A stretch of DNA of 39,085 bases from NCBI GenBank assembly GCA_019911805.1, contig JAIOJV010000063.1, positions 1 to 39,085 of the forward strand, in the 5' to 3' direction. The notes below the pieces were generated by a model, which saw only the letters and a program-made list of their open reading frames with translations, had not been told where the DNA came from and ran no database searches. Below, in pieces: positions 15,714 to 24,951 of this stretch. Each line of letters opens with the position of its first letter. Positions within the stretch are counted from its first letter, which is position 1. The position numbers and the translations under genes are program-made. This stretch comes from Gammaproteobacteria bacterium (lineage in GTDB: Bacteria; Pseudomonadota; Gammaproteobacteria; Thiohalobacterales; Thiohalobacteraceae).

Positions 15714-17582
15714 TTAATGCGACACCTTGGCATCCTCTGCCGACGTGTTCAGCATCCGGATGCGGCTGGCCATGGGAGGAATCTCCTCCGGATCCACTCG
15801 AATATCCAGCACCGTCGGGCCTCTTCGAGCACAGAGGGTAGGAATATCGAGCGCTTCGAGATCTGCGGGGGATTCAATGACCAGCCCCTGCGCACCAAGC
15901 GCCCCTGCCAGGGCTGCGAAGTCCACACGAGGAAGTTGGAAGCCTATGGGCTCCGCACCGGACAGCCGCTGGCCGTGCTTGACCATCCCCAGGGCACTGT
16001 CGTTCAGGATCACGAAGATCACCGTGAGTCCCTGTTCTATCGCAACGGTCAGTTCCTGTCCGGACATCAGCACACTGCCATCGCCGGTGATGCACACGAT
16101 AGGCGTTTCGGGTTTTGCCAAAGCAGCGCCGATGGATGCGCCGATCGCCCAGCCCATTGATGCGAACTCCAGCGGCGCCCAGAAAATGCTGCCTTTGACA
16201 TCGCGGCGACCGGCGAGGCGGCGATCGTAGGGGTGCAGGTAATGTATAGCCCAGGTCATGCTATTGCCGGAATCTACAAGATAATGAGTATGGGGTGGAA
16301 ACAGGCGAGTCAAGTCGTGCATCAAACGTTGCGGCTTGATGGGCGTCGAATCATCTTCGTGCTTAGCAGCATCCTCGAGCTCGACGTTCGGCAAACGGCG
16401 CAGCTGCGCCACTCGCGGGGGCTTCGATTGTTCCTGTCTCAGCTCATTTTTCGGTGGTACCAGGCTGTAGATATCCGCGGCCTTCATCCGCCGCGCCAGC
16501 TCGTCGAAAATCGACGCCAGATGGCCGCGCACGTGCAGCCTGGCCATGGGCGACTTGGTCAGATTGCTTTCGATGGCATCGATGTGAATCAGGCGCCGGT
16601 TCAGGATCAGGTCCGCATTCCAGCCATCGGTGGCCGACTCGGTCAGGGCAGTGCCCACGGCAATGACGGTATCGACGTTCGGATCCAGCAATGCCTGGAT
16701 CGCAGAGGTGTGGCCGGCGAAGCCGATCACACCGCGGAACAGCGGGTGATAGGGACTGACGAAGCCCTTGCCGTGCGGCGTCACGACGAGCTTCGCCCCT
16801 ATGGCTAGTGCAATCTCCAGAATGGTACCGATGGCCTCGCCCGCGCCCTCGCCGATCACGAAGACCACGCCGCGTGCCTGGGCCAGTTCCTCCTTGAGGA
16901 CCGCGATGGCTTCCGGATCGTAGACCTTGTCCGCCTGCAGCAGGCTGGCCAGGTCGTAGGATGGTGCCGCCACCGTCGCCGGACTGCGCAGGAGATCCAG
17001 GGGCAGGCTGATGTGGCTGGGCCCAACCGGCGTCTGGAAGGCCGCCATGATAGCCGCCGACAGCTTGGGCTCGAGCTGGTCGGGGTGCGATACCAGAGTG
17101 TTATAGCGCGTGCAGTATTCGAACATCCCGACGGTGTTGACACCGGTGCAGGATGACTCCTGCAGGGCCCCGCGCCCGAACGAGGCCAGCGCCGTCTGCG
17201 CGGTGATGACCAGCAGGGGGATGTGATTCTCGTAGGCCGAGGCGACACCGGTGATGAGATTGGTCGCGCCCGGGCCGGTGGTGGCGCAGCACACGCCCAG
17301 CCTGCCGCTGTTGCGGGCATAGCCGTCGGCCATGAAGGCCGCGCCGGTCTCGTGGCGGGCGACGACGACGCGCGGTCCACCGCGGCGAGCGCTGCGGGCC
17401 AGGGCATTGAACAAGGGCTCGATGGCGCCGCCAGGCACGCCAAAGACGTACTCGACGCCCAGCTGTTCGAGGTAGGCGACGATGATATCGGCGGCTTCGG
17501 GTTTGGGGCTGGGGTTGGAACTCGAACTGGGGCGGGTTTCGGCGGTGGATTTCAGGCGTGAAACGGGAATATCCTGACCCAT
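15714..17582 (-). CDS. thiamine-diphosphate-dependent enzyme of the acetolactate synthase family
   Basis: The start is moved to ATG 17582, because a strong GGAGGAG lies 8 bases upstream; the longer ATG at 17603 has no such site. The 622-residue protein has the three-domain ThDP-enzyme plan. The N-terminal pyrimidine-binding domain carries the cofactor-activating glutamate in RHETGAAFMADGYAR (Glu78). A middle domain follows. The C-terminal domain has the ThDP/Mg motif GDGS (500-503) and the matching Asn (about 527). A linker of roughly 60 residues, rich in charged residues and proline (about 345-405), enlarges the protein beyond the usual 550-570. No FAD- or valine-site residues point clearly to acetolactate synthase, and biosynthetic IlvI is encoded elsewhere in the window. 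Catabolic acetolactate synthase or another decarboxylase/ligase are alternatives. The gap to the TonB-receptor operon is 89 bases on the same strand. Confidence 0.85.
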   Translation of the reverse strand: MGQDIPVSRLKSTAETRPSSSSNPSPKPEAADIIVAYLEQLGVEYVFGVPGGAIEPLFNALARSARRGGPRVVVARHETGAAFMADGYARNSGRLGVCCATTGPGATNLITGVASAYENHIPLLVITAQTALASFGRGALQESSCTGVNTVGMFEYCTRYNTLVSHPDQLEPKLSAAIMAAFQTPVGPSHISLPLDLLRSPATVAAPSYDLASLLQADKVYDPEAIAVLKEELAQARGVVFVIGEGAGEAIGTILEIALAIGAKLVVTPHGKGFVSPYHPLFRGVIGFAGHTSAIQALLDPNVDTVIAVGTALTESATDGWNADLILNRRLIHIDAIESNLTKSPMARLHVRGHLASIFDELARRMKAADIYSLVPPKNELRQEQSKPPRVAQLRRLPNVELEDAAKHEDDSTPIKPQRLMHDLTRLFPPHTHYLVDSGNSMTWAIHYLHPYDRRLAGRRDVKGSIFWAPLEFASMGWAIGASIGAALAKPETPIVCITGDGSVLMSGQELTVAIEQGLTVIFVILNDSALGMVKHGQRLSGAEPIGFQLPRVDFAALAGALGAQGLVIESPADLEALDIPTLCARRGPTVLDIRVDPEEIPPMASRIRMLNTSAEDAKVSH

Positions 17583-17861
17583 CTGTTTGGTCTCCTCCGG
17601 CATGTTCTGGGCGCGGGCATTGCACCAGTCCTTTGGAAACCCCCTCCAGGCACTCCATGCGGGGTTTGATCTGCCTGTTATTCACAGAAGGTGTGGTAGA
17701 TATAAAAGGTTCGACCCGATTTTGCAACCATCGTCTGGACATAAGTCGCCGATCGAGTGAATCGCCACCCGGTCACCGGTATGATAGCGATCACAGCTTG
17801 CAGGTCACCCGCCGCAACCGCATACCGTCACCCGCACACCACCCGACGCCCGACTGTCTCC

Positions 17862-18815
17862 ATGAGCAAGTCCGAAGCCTTCGCCAACCGTCTGCGCAAG
17901 AATGCCAGGCATTGGGACAAATGGGCCGGCCGTCAGGGCCTGTCCTGCTACCGTATCTATGACCGCAACCTGCACGAGTTTCCGCTCACGATCGACCGCT
18001 ACGGCGCGCATGTCCATCTGCAGGAATACGCTACCGACTGGGCGGCGGGTGAGCGCGAATACCAGGACTGGCGCGAGGACTGCCTCCGCGTGGTGAAGAC
18101 CATCCTGGAACTACCGCACAAGTACATCCACTTCAAGCAGCGCCGCCGCCAGCGCGGGCTGGAGCAGTACGAAAAGACCGGCCACAGCGGTGAAGACTTC
18201 GTCGTCGAGGAGCAGGGCCTGAAGTTCTGGGTGAACCTCGACGCCTACCTGGATACCGGCCTGTTCCTCGATCACCGCAATACCCGGCGCCTGGTGCGCG
18301 AGCGTGCCGCCGGCCAGCGATTTCTGAACCTGTTCGCCTACACGGGCAGCTTCAGCGTCTATGCCGCAGCCGGCGGTGCGCCGGTATCGATCACCGTGGA
18401 CATGTCCAACACCTATCAGGACTGGAGCCGGCGCAACTTCGCGCTCAACGGTCTGGACCCGGCGGCGCACCGGCTGGTGCGTGCCGATGTCTTCCAGTTC
18501 CTGGAAGATGCCGCATCCGCACAGGCACAGTACGATTTGATCGTCATGGATCCACCGTCGTTCTCGAACTCCAAGCGCATGGAGGGTGTGCTCGACGTGC
18601 AGCGCGACCACGTACGTCTGATCGAGGGCTGCCTGCGGCTGCTCGCACCCGGTGGCGAGCTGTTTTTTTCCAACAACCGGCGCGGCTTCCGTCTGGACGC
18701 CGCGGCCCTGGCCGGCTGCGACATCCGTGATATTTCGCGTCAGACCGTACCGGAGGATTTCTCCAACAAGAAGATCCACCAGTGCTGGATCATCCGTCAC
18801 GGGGCGCGGCCATGA
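17862..18815 (+). CDS. RlmK-like 23S rRNA methyltransferase (stand-alone)
   Basis: The start is set at ATG 17862 (MSKSEAFANRL). The 317-residue protein corresponds to the C-terminal half of E. coli RlmKL, which makes m7G2069 in 23S rRNA from S-adenosylmethionine. It carries the N-terminal EEHUD/PUA-like segment YRIYDRNLHEFPLTIDRYG (30-48), the FWVNLDAYLDTGLFLDHR linker (122-139), the SAM-binding LFAYTGSFSVYAA (157-169), the catalytic-site motif DPPSF (230-234) and the C-terminal FSNKKIHQCW segment. The RlmL half (THUMP domain and N2-G methyltransferase) is absent, so only the RlmK activity is predicted. The next gene overlaps its stop codon by four bases (ATGA), so the two are co-translated. 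Confidence 0.92.
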   Translation: MSKSEAFANRLRKNARHWDKWAGRQGLSCYRIYDRNLHEFPLTIDRYGAHVHLQEYATDWAAGEREYQDWREDCLRVVKTILELPHKYIHFKQRRRQRGLEQYEKTGHSGEDFVVEEQGLKFWVNLDAYLDTGLFLDHRNTRRLVRERAAGQRFLNLFAYTGSFSVYAAAGGAPVSITVDMSNTYQDWSRRNFALNGLDPAAHRLVRADVFQFLEDAASAQAQYDLIVMDPPSFSNSKRMEGVLDVQRDHVRLIEGCLRLLAPGGELFFSNNRRGFRLDAAALAGCDIRDISRQTVPEDFSNKKIHQCWIIRHGARP

Positions 18816-19126
18816 AGCGGGTATTCAGCGCCGGCGACCACCTGCTGGTGCATCATTTCAAGAACATCCTGCAGACCACCGGCATCGCCTGCGAAGTACG
18901 CAACGAATTTCTGATGGGCGGGGCCGGCGATCTGCCGGTGTTCGACTGCTGGCCGGAGTTGTGGGTCGCGGACATCGACGCGGCCCGTGCGCGGGAGATC
19001 ATCGAGGCGGAGTCGCGGGACGCTGCGCCGGCTGCGGCCGACTGGACCTGCCGGCACTGCGGCACGGTCTGCGAGCCGCAGTTTGACGCCTGCTGGCAGT
19101 GCGGGCGGTCGCGTGATGTGACCTGA
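18812..19126 (+). CDS. DUF2007-type protein with C-terminal zinc ribbon
   Basis: The 104-residue protein has an N-terminal DUF2007-like part (about 1-70: VFSAGDHLLVHHFKNILQTTGI, then NEFLMGGAGDLPVFDCWPELWV) and a four-cysteine zinc ribbon, Cys80-x2-Cys83 and Cys94-x2-Cys97. The ATG overlaps the RlmK-like stop codon, showing tight coupling. DUF2007 proteins are small putative signal-transducing proteins of unknown function with a PII-like fold. The coupling to a rRNA methyltransferase hints at a ribosome- or nucleic-acid-related role, which is inference only. Confidence 0.85.
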   Translation: MKRVFSAGDHLLVHHFKNILQTTGIACEVRNEFLMGGAGDLPVFDCWPELWVADIDAARAREIIEAESRDAAPAAADWTCRHCGTVCEPQFDACWQCGRSRDVT

Positions 19127-19166
19127 AGCGCAATCCGCGATGTCGGGATGGGTTCGCTGGTATGAT

Positions 19167-19310
19167 TCTGAAAAACACTTGCCACGGATACACAGGGTAT
19201 CCCTGCAATGGCTGTCCGCCATCGCCCCAGTCAGGAAGGTGCCTGGGTGAAGCAGAGGACATTGTTCATGTGTCCTCGTGTGATGCCATGGCAAAAATGA
19301 TTTTTCAACA
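19167..19310. repeat. intergenic inverted repeat, CCACGGAA family (degenerate)
   Basis: The left arm CTGAAAAACACTTGCCACGG (19169-19188) pairs imperfectly with a right arm at about 19271-19308, which contains GTGTCC, GCCATGGCAA and ATTTTTCA. It fills the gap between the DUF2007 gene and the HIT gene. The pairing is visibly decayed relative to the copy at 19.9 kb. Confidence 0.5.
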
Positions 19311-19346
19311 TAGTGCGTGCCAAACGCATTCACCGGGAGACCCCGC

Positions 19347-19763
19347 GTGTTCGAACTCCACCCCCGGCTGGCCGAAGACTGCATCCCACTGAGCCGGCTT
19401 CAGCTCTGCCGGGTCCTGCTGATGAACGATAGGAGTTACCCGTGGCTGATACTGGTGCCGGAGCGCGTCGGCATCACTGAGATGTATCAGCTCACCCCGG
19501 ACGACCGCCGCCAGCTGATGGAGGAGTCCGCCTTCGTCGCCCAGGCACTGGCCCGGGCCTTCTCCGCCGACAAGATGAATGTCGCGAATCTCGGCAACGC
19601 GGTACCGCAGCTGCATATCCATCACATCGTCCGTCATCATACCGACCCGGCCTGGCCTGCACCGGTGTGGGGCCGACACGCGCCCCGGCCCTATGCCGAG
19701 GCAGAACTGATGCGTACCGTCGCTCTGATCGAAGCGGCCTTCGATCAACTGATACAGGGCTGA
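19347..19763 (+). CDS. HIT-family protein
   Basis: HIT proteins are nucleotide hydrolases or transferases acting on nucleoside phosphoramidates and dinucleotides. The start is taken as GTG 19347 (VFELHPRLAED), with GGGAGA 7 bases upstream; the longer ATG start adds ten non-family residues. The 138-residue product has the histidine-triad core QLHIHHIVRHHTDPAWPAPVWG around residues 88-109, with His90 and His92 in the active-site loop. The DxAWPxPVWG ending is typical of a proteobacterial HIT subgroup of unknown substrate. An LLMNDRSYPWLILVPER strand region precedes it. It stands alone, between two repeat elements. Confidence 0.9.
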   Translation: MFELHPRLAEDCIPLSRLQLCRVLLMNDRSYPWLILVPERVGITEMYQLTPDDRRQLMEESAFVAQALARAFSADKMNVANLGNAVPQLHIHHIVRHHTDPAWPAPVWGRHAPRPYAEAELMRTVALIEAAFDQLIQG

Positions 19764-19784
19764 GAGGCGCGCGACCATGACTGA

Positions 19785-19846
19785 ATGCCCCGCTCCCTGC
19801 ACCGTATCGTCATCGTCGGTGGTGGTGCCGGTGGCCAAACTGTACT
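19785..19846 (+). pseudogene. truncated N-terminus of an FAD/NAD(P)-dependent dehydrogenase (NDH-2-like)
   Basis: MPRSLHRIVIVGGGAGG (19785-19835) is the dinucleotide-binding start typical of type II NADH dehydrogenases and related flavoproteins (strand, then GxGxxG). After this point the frame reads QTVLKILRPFW, and then runs into the inverted repeat that begins at about 19863. No remaining dehydrogenase sequence follows. An in-frame start can also be seen in the other frame (MTE at 19777), suggesting a small frameshift at the very beginning. This looks like a remnant left when repeat sequence or a deletion removed the rest of the gene. The match is short, so it could be coincidence. Confidence 0.45.
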
Positions 19847-19862
19847 GAAAATCCTAAGACCA

Positions 19863-20002
19863 TTTTGGCCACGGAAGCACACGGAAAAGACCAGAAAACT
19901 CGCAGTCACCATCTCATCCCAGCAGCGTCGTGATCACTGCGCACTGCCACATCGCGAATTTTTGTGCCATTCGAGTAGTTCTGTGTGCTTCCGTGGCCAA
20001 GG
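19863..20002. repeat. intergenic inverted repeat, CCACGGAA family (best copy)
   Basis: TTGGCCACGGAAGCACAC (19865-19882) has a perfect 18-base inverted copy at 19983-20000. The inside of the left arm repeats the CACGGAA unit at 9-base spacing. The spacer of about 100 bases has no protein-like content. It lies between the dehydrogenase remnant and the end of mtgA. Confidence 0.8.
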
Positions 20003-20017
20003 ATTTCTTCACCCCAC

Positions 20018-20728
20018 CTACAGCCCGGCGAGATAGTCCGATCCGAGCTGCTGCATCTGTGTGCGGATCCAGGCAGCGCGACCGTACACATAGGGTGAAG
20101 GGGCATCGGCACGGAACCGTACGGGGTTCGGCAGCACTGCGGCCAGCAGTGCTGCCTCGTACGCATCCAGCTGGCGTGCGGGCCGGTCGAAGAAATGCGG
20201 GCCGGCTGCACCGACACCGAACACGGAGTCGCCGAACTGTGCGATGTTGAGATAGACCTCAAGGATACGCCGCTTCGGCCAGGTGAGTTCGATCAGCACA
20301 GTGAAATAGGCCTCCAGCCCCTTGCGCACCCAGCTGCGGCCGGACCACAGGAAGAGATTCTTGGCGACCTGTTGGCTGATGGTACTGGCGCCGCGCAGGC
20401 GACCACCGTCCGCGCCCCCCTGTACGGCCGCGGCGATGGCATCGAGATCGAAGCCGAAGTGCTGCGGAAAATGTTGGTCCTCGGCCGCGACCACGGCGAG
20501 CGGCAGCGCCGGCGGCAATGCCTGCCAGTCCACCCATTCATGGGCTACGCGTTGCGCAGAGCCCGCAACCCACAGATCGATCTGACGCTGAATAATGAAG
20601 GCACTGGTCGGCGGGTCAATCCAGCGCAATGGCAGCACGAGCACCAGCGGGCCGACCACCAGGAGCACCAGCAGGCGCAGAGCCCACGTACGCCAAGTAC
20701 CCCGCTGCCGGGATCTGCCGCGAGCCAT
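20018..20728 (-). CDS. mtgA: monofunctional biosynthetic peptidoglycan transglycosylase
   Basis: The 236-residue GT51 enzyme polymerises lipid II into glycan strands at the periplasmic face of the inner membrane. One N-terminal membrane anchor (about 14-35) follows a basic MARGRSRQRG start. The glycosyltransferase motifs are in order: AVVAAEDQHFPQHFGFD with catalytic Glu (about 82-98), GGRLRGASTISQQVAKNLFLW (about 107-127), RSWVRKGLEAYFTVLIE, KRRILEVYLNIAQFG with the second conserved Glu, and GVGAAGPHFF. There is no transpeptidase domain, as expected for MtgA rather than a class A PBP. Length is normal. It is transcribed alone and faces the inverted repeat at its 3' end. Confidence 0.96.
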   Translation of the reverse strand: MARGRSRQRGTWRTWALRLLVLLVVGPLVLVLPLRWIDPPTSAFIIQRQIDLWVAGSAQRVAHEWVDWQALPPALPLAVVAAEDQHFPQHFGFDLDAIAAAVQGGADGGRLRGASTISQQVAKNLFLWSGRSWVRKGLEAYFTVLIELTWPKRRILEVYLNIAQFGDSVFGVGAAGPHFFDRPARQLDAYEAALLAAVLPNPVRFRADAPSPYVYGRAAWIRTQMQQLGSDYLAGL

Positions 20729-20948
20729 TCAGCCGGGGGACGGCATGCGTCCGTCCACCTTTCCGCGCGCATACGTACCACTGCCGGCACGCACTACCCT
20801 TCGATCAAAGACCTGTCCCGGGAGGTTGCGGTTCATCAGCGGCTCCAAAAAATCGCGGCCGGCACGAGTACCGTCCGATTCCGGCCCATTGTACGCACGG
20901 ACCGACCCGTGCGCATCGGTCGCCGCGACCGCCGGCACGTCACCCACG

Positions 20949-20974
20949 AAAAAGGCGGTAGCTTCGCTACCGCC
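20949..20974 (-). terminator. rho-independent terminator after the rhodanese gene
   Basis: Read on the minus strand, GGCGGTAGC, a three-base GAA loop and GCTACCGCC form a perfect 9-bp stem followed by TTTTTC. It lies 34 bases beyond the stop codon of the rhodanese-like gene, in the right orientation to end that two-gene unit. Plus-strand sequence 20729-20948 between mtgA and this hairpin shows nothing else that I can support. Confidence 0.85.
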
Positions 20975-21007
20975 TCTGTCGGCTCCCACTCACACCGAAC
21001 TGTTCGA

Positions 21008-21757
21008 TCAAATGTCCGGAATCACGGCGTTGAAGCCCAGCGCCTGCCATAACTGCATGCCCCCGCGGTAATAGCGGATTTTCTCCGGCGGGTAACCGTT
21101 CTGGAGGAGCGCCCGAATGGCACGTGGCGACTGGTCGCACCATGGGCCGTTGCACCACAGCACAAGTTCCTGTGCCCGGCTGAAGTCCCAGGGCGAGACC
21201 TCCTCAGCATCACCGAATACCGCCGTCGTCTTCCGCACCAGCGTATCCCACGCCGATGCCTCGCCCGTTGCCGGCTGCACCCCCAACTGCGCCATCACCG
21301 CGCGGAAGTCCTCGGACTGCGGATCGAGCTCGAATGCGGTGAACGGGATATTGATCGACCCCGGGATCGTACCCTTCTCGAAGAAGGATGGTGTACGTGC
21401 ATCGATTACGATGCCGGTCCCGCCGTGTACGCGAATACGCAGAAAATCGACCAGTTCAATCTCACCGACGGTAACAACGCCCGGTGCCACCTCCATCGGG
21501 TGGATGCAGAACGGTGGACACTTGCGGGACGTCTTGGCGAAACCGCCCGTGAGCATATTTTCCTGGTCCTGATTGCGCTGAATGCGCAGCGTCTTACCCT
21601 GGTGCTGCACATCTGCGTAGGGCAGGTCCTTGGCGATTCTGACCTCGATGGTGGGCTCGGCCGCGACGGCGAAAAGCGACCAGGAAAGGCACCCGACCAA
21701 CAATGACGCGGCCAGGGCACGAGGGGTGATGTTGCGGTACATAGAATGAATCCTCAT
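21008..21757 (-). CDS. exported rhodanese-like protein with CPPFC motif
   Basis: The 249-residue protein has a signal peptide (hydrophobic about 14-33, AEP cleavage region), so it acts in the periplasm. The rhodanese domain covers about residues 95-245: VIDARTPSFFEKGTIPGSINIPF for the first half, then WCNGPWCDQSPRAIRALLQNGY with Cys202 as the likely active-site cysteine and a second Cys207, and finally YYRGGMQLWQALG. Before it lies a KCPPFC segment (79-84) that may form a disulfide or bind metal. It could transfer sulfane sulfur or act in thiol redox chemistry. The start ATG overlaps the stop of the upstream small gene by four bases, so the two are coupled. ATG 21742 (MYRNITPR) is an alternative start. 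Confidence 0.85.
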   Translation of the reverse strand: MRIHSMYRNITPRALAASLLVGCLSWSLFAVAAEPTIEVRIAKDLPYADVQHQGKTLRIQRNQDQENMLTGGFAKTSRKCPPFCIHPMEVAPGVVTVGEIELVDFLRIRVHGGTGIVIDARTPSFFEKGTIPGSINIPFTAFELDPQSEDFRAVMAQLGVQPATGEASAWDTLVRKTTAVFGDAEEVSPWDFSRAQELVLWCNGPWCDQSPRAIRALLQNGYPPEKIRYYRGGMQLWQALGFNAVIPDI

Positions 21758-22191
21758 AGGAGTTCGACCACCCGGCGGCGGATTTCCGCGATTCGGTTGT
21801 CCTGGTTGTAGACATCAAAGACGCGCACGCGTGCCGACTCCGACAACTTCTCATAGAGCATGTAGGTCCCGCGGTAATGAACCAGGACCGCCTCGAACTG
21901 CTCTCGACTGAGGCCCGCCGGTAATTCGGTACGCCCCGGCGCACTCGGCACGGCACCCGGCCTCGTGGAGGCAACGGCTGCAACCTCCGCCTCGCCATCC
22001 ATGCGTTCGGCGTCCGAGAGCAGTTCGAGCCTGTCGGCCTCGGCCTCCAGCGCATCGAGATAAGAGAGATCGTCGGCGCTGGCACCCTGCGTCCCGCACG
22101 TGAGGGTCAACAGCATGCCGGCCAACCACAGGCGCCACTGCGCGCCAGACCCCCCACCAGGTTCCCTGCCGGGTATCCGCGTCGATTCCAT
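21754..22191 (-). CDS. small exported protein coupled to the rhodanese gene
   Basis: I do not recognise this 145-residue protein. It has a hydrophobic segment at about 20-36 ending ASA-DD, consistent with a signal peptide and periplasmic location. A helical acidic stretch follows (YLDALEAEADRLELLSDAERM), then a low-complexity Ala/Pro linker (about 67-88). The conserved-looking C-terminal part is LSREQFEAVLVHYRGTYMLYEKLS with a basic end RIAEIRRRVVELL. Its stop overlaps the rhodanese start (ATGA), so they are translated as a pair and probably share a pathway. The N-terminal 15 residues before the hydrophobic segment are Gly/Pro-rich, and the true start may be ATG 22116. Confidence 0.7.
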   Translation of the reverse strand: MESTRIPGREPGGGSGAQWRLWLAGMLLTLTCGTQGASADDLSYLDALEAEADRLELLSDAERMDGEAEVAAVASTRPGAVPSAPGRTELPAGLSREQFEAVLVHYRGTYMLYEKLSESARVRVFDVYNQDNRIAEIRRRVVELL

Positions 22192-22575
22192 AAGTTATGC
22201 TCCCCAAAAGAACGTGTTCTGCCACCCGCTGCTCAAGATCTCCGCTGTTTGCAGGTGGTCCATTGGCTGGGTCGGAGTTCCTGCCGACCTTGGGATCCGT
22301 TTCGGCAAGTCAGGAGATATGTTGCGGACGACCTGATCAAAAGACGACATAAGTCAAACTAAAGAAGGGGCAAACAATTCGCGGCTCCAGCGGACGTCGG
22401 AATTCAGGCTTCGGACCTCTGGATCCCCCGCTGCCGCAGGACTGCCAACGCAAACATTGATCAGGGATTCTTTACCAGGGTCGAAAGGGCGCAGGGCCCG
22501 GAGCCGGGGTGGCTCAATGAAGGTGGTGCGTCGTGGAATTCCGCCACGGCGTGACCGGCACGACGCGATGGGTGG
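22192..22575. other. 384-base non-coding gap
   Basis: I see no gene, tRNA or clear terminator here. The only structure is a weak 5-bp hairpin CGTGG/CCACG near 22540, downstream of prfC, with no U-tract. Part of the gap must carry the promoter for the small-protein/rhodanese pair. Confidence 0.5.
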
Positions 22576-24156
<1,581 letters not shown>

Positions 24157-24275
24157 GGGGTACGCAGCTCAGGAATGCCGCGGCATTGTACCGGATCGGG
24201 CGTCTCCACGCGATGGGGGTGCGATGGGGGCGCGACGGAAACGCACCGCAGGCGAGCCGGCCACGGCATCGGCAA

Positions 24276-24477
24276 GTCAGCCACGGAACCCACGGAACGA
24301 CACGGAAAGAATACACAGCGTAAACCCGGGGTCATCTCCCCGTAGTTTGGTCTCCGGGCCTTGCACAATGAGCCCTTTTCCGTGTCATTCCGTGTGCTTC
24401 TGTGGTCAAGAAAGGTTCAACCAAGCACCATTGACCTCCGGCCGCATGCGGGCGATCCGTGTTTTCCGTGGCGCTTT
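24276..24477. repeat. intergenic inverted repeat, CCACGGAA family
   Basis: The left arm at about 24276-24310 has CCACGGAAC, CCACGGAAC and GACACGGAA in 9-base steps. The right arm at about 24374-24408 has CTTTTCCGTGTC, ATTCCGTGTGC and TTCTGTGGTC, its inverted counterpart. A third, partial arm GTGTTTTCCGTGG lies at 24459-24471. The element fills the 330-base gap between rimI and prfC, where I see no gene. Confidence 0.75.
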
Positions 24478-24486
24478 GCCTGCAGT

Positions 24487-24951
24487 TCACAGACTCAGTG
24501 CGAAGATCAGTGCGTCCTCGCGTCCCTGCTCGGCCGGATAGTAATTCTTGCGCGAGCCGACCTCGTTGAAGCCCAGGCTCTGATAGAGGTGCAGGGCGGC
24601 AGGGTTGGACGGCCGCACCTCGAGCAACAGGGTGTCGGCGCCATGCCGGCGGGCCAGGGCGATCAGTTGGGTGAGCATCCCGCGCCCGAAGCCGCTGCCC
24701 TGCGATTCGGGGCGCACACACAGATTAAGGACATGCGCCTCGCCGGCGGCGATGCTCATGACGCCGTAGGCCTGGATCACGCCGCGCCGCTCGTACAGCC
24801 AGCAGGTGTAGCCGACCCGGAGGCAGTCGCGCAGGATACCGATCGTCCAGGGGTAGGGGTAGGCACGGCGCTCGATCTCCATGATCTCCGGGAGGTCAGC
24901 CTCGGCCATGGGACGAAATTTGCTGTCCGCCGATCGCAGGATGGCGCTCAT
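24487..24951 (-). CDS. rimI: ribosomal protein S18 alanine N-acetyltransferase
   Basis: RimI, a GNAT acetyltransferase, acetylates the N-terminal alanine of ribosomal protein S18. The 154-residue protein has the fold motifs in order: FRPMAEADLPEIMEIERRAY (about 12-31), the strand VLNLCVRPESQGSGFGRGML with the acetyl-CoA P-loop QGSGFG (about 83-88), LEVRPSNPAALHLYQSLGF (about 110-128), and the RimI-type ending NYYPAEQGREDALIFAL. Its start codon overlaps the stop of the uracil-DNA glycosylase gene by four bases (ATGA). This udg-rimI order is common in gammaproteobacteria, and the two are co-translated. Length and motifs are normal. Confidence 0.93.
   Translation of the reverse strand: MSAILRSADSKFRPMAEADLPEIMEIERRAYPYPWTIGILRDCLRVGYTCWLYERRGVIQAYGVMSIAAGEAHVLNLCVRPESQGSGFGRGMLTQLIALARRHGADTLLLEVRPSNPAALHLYQSLGFNEVGSRKNYYPAEQGREDALIFALSL

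Noticed and set aside
17708-17717. GGTTCGACCC resembling a tRNA T-loop
   Set aside because: No acceptor, anticodon or D stems can be formed around it.
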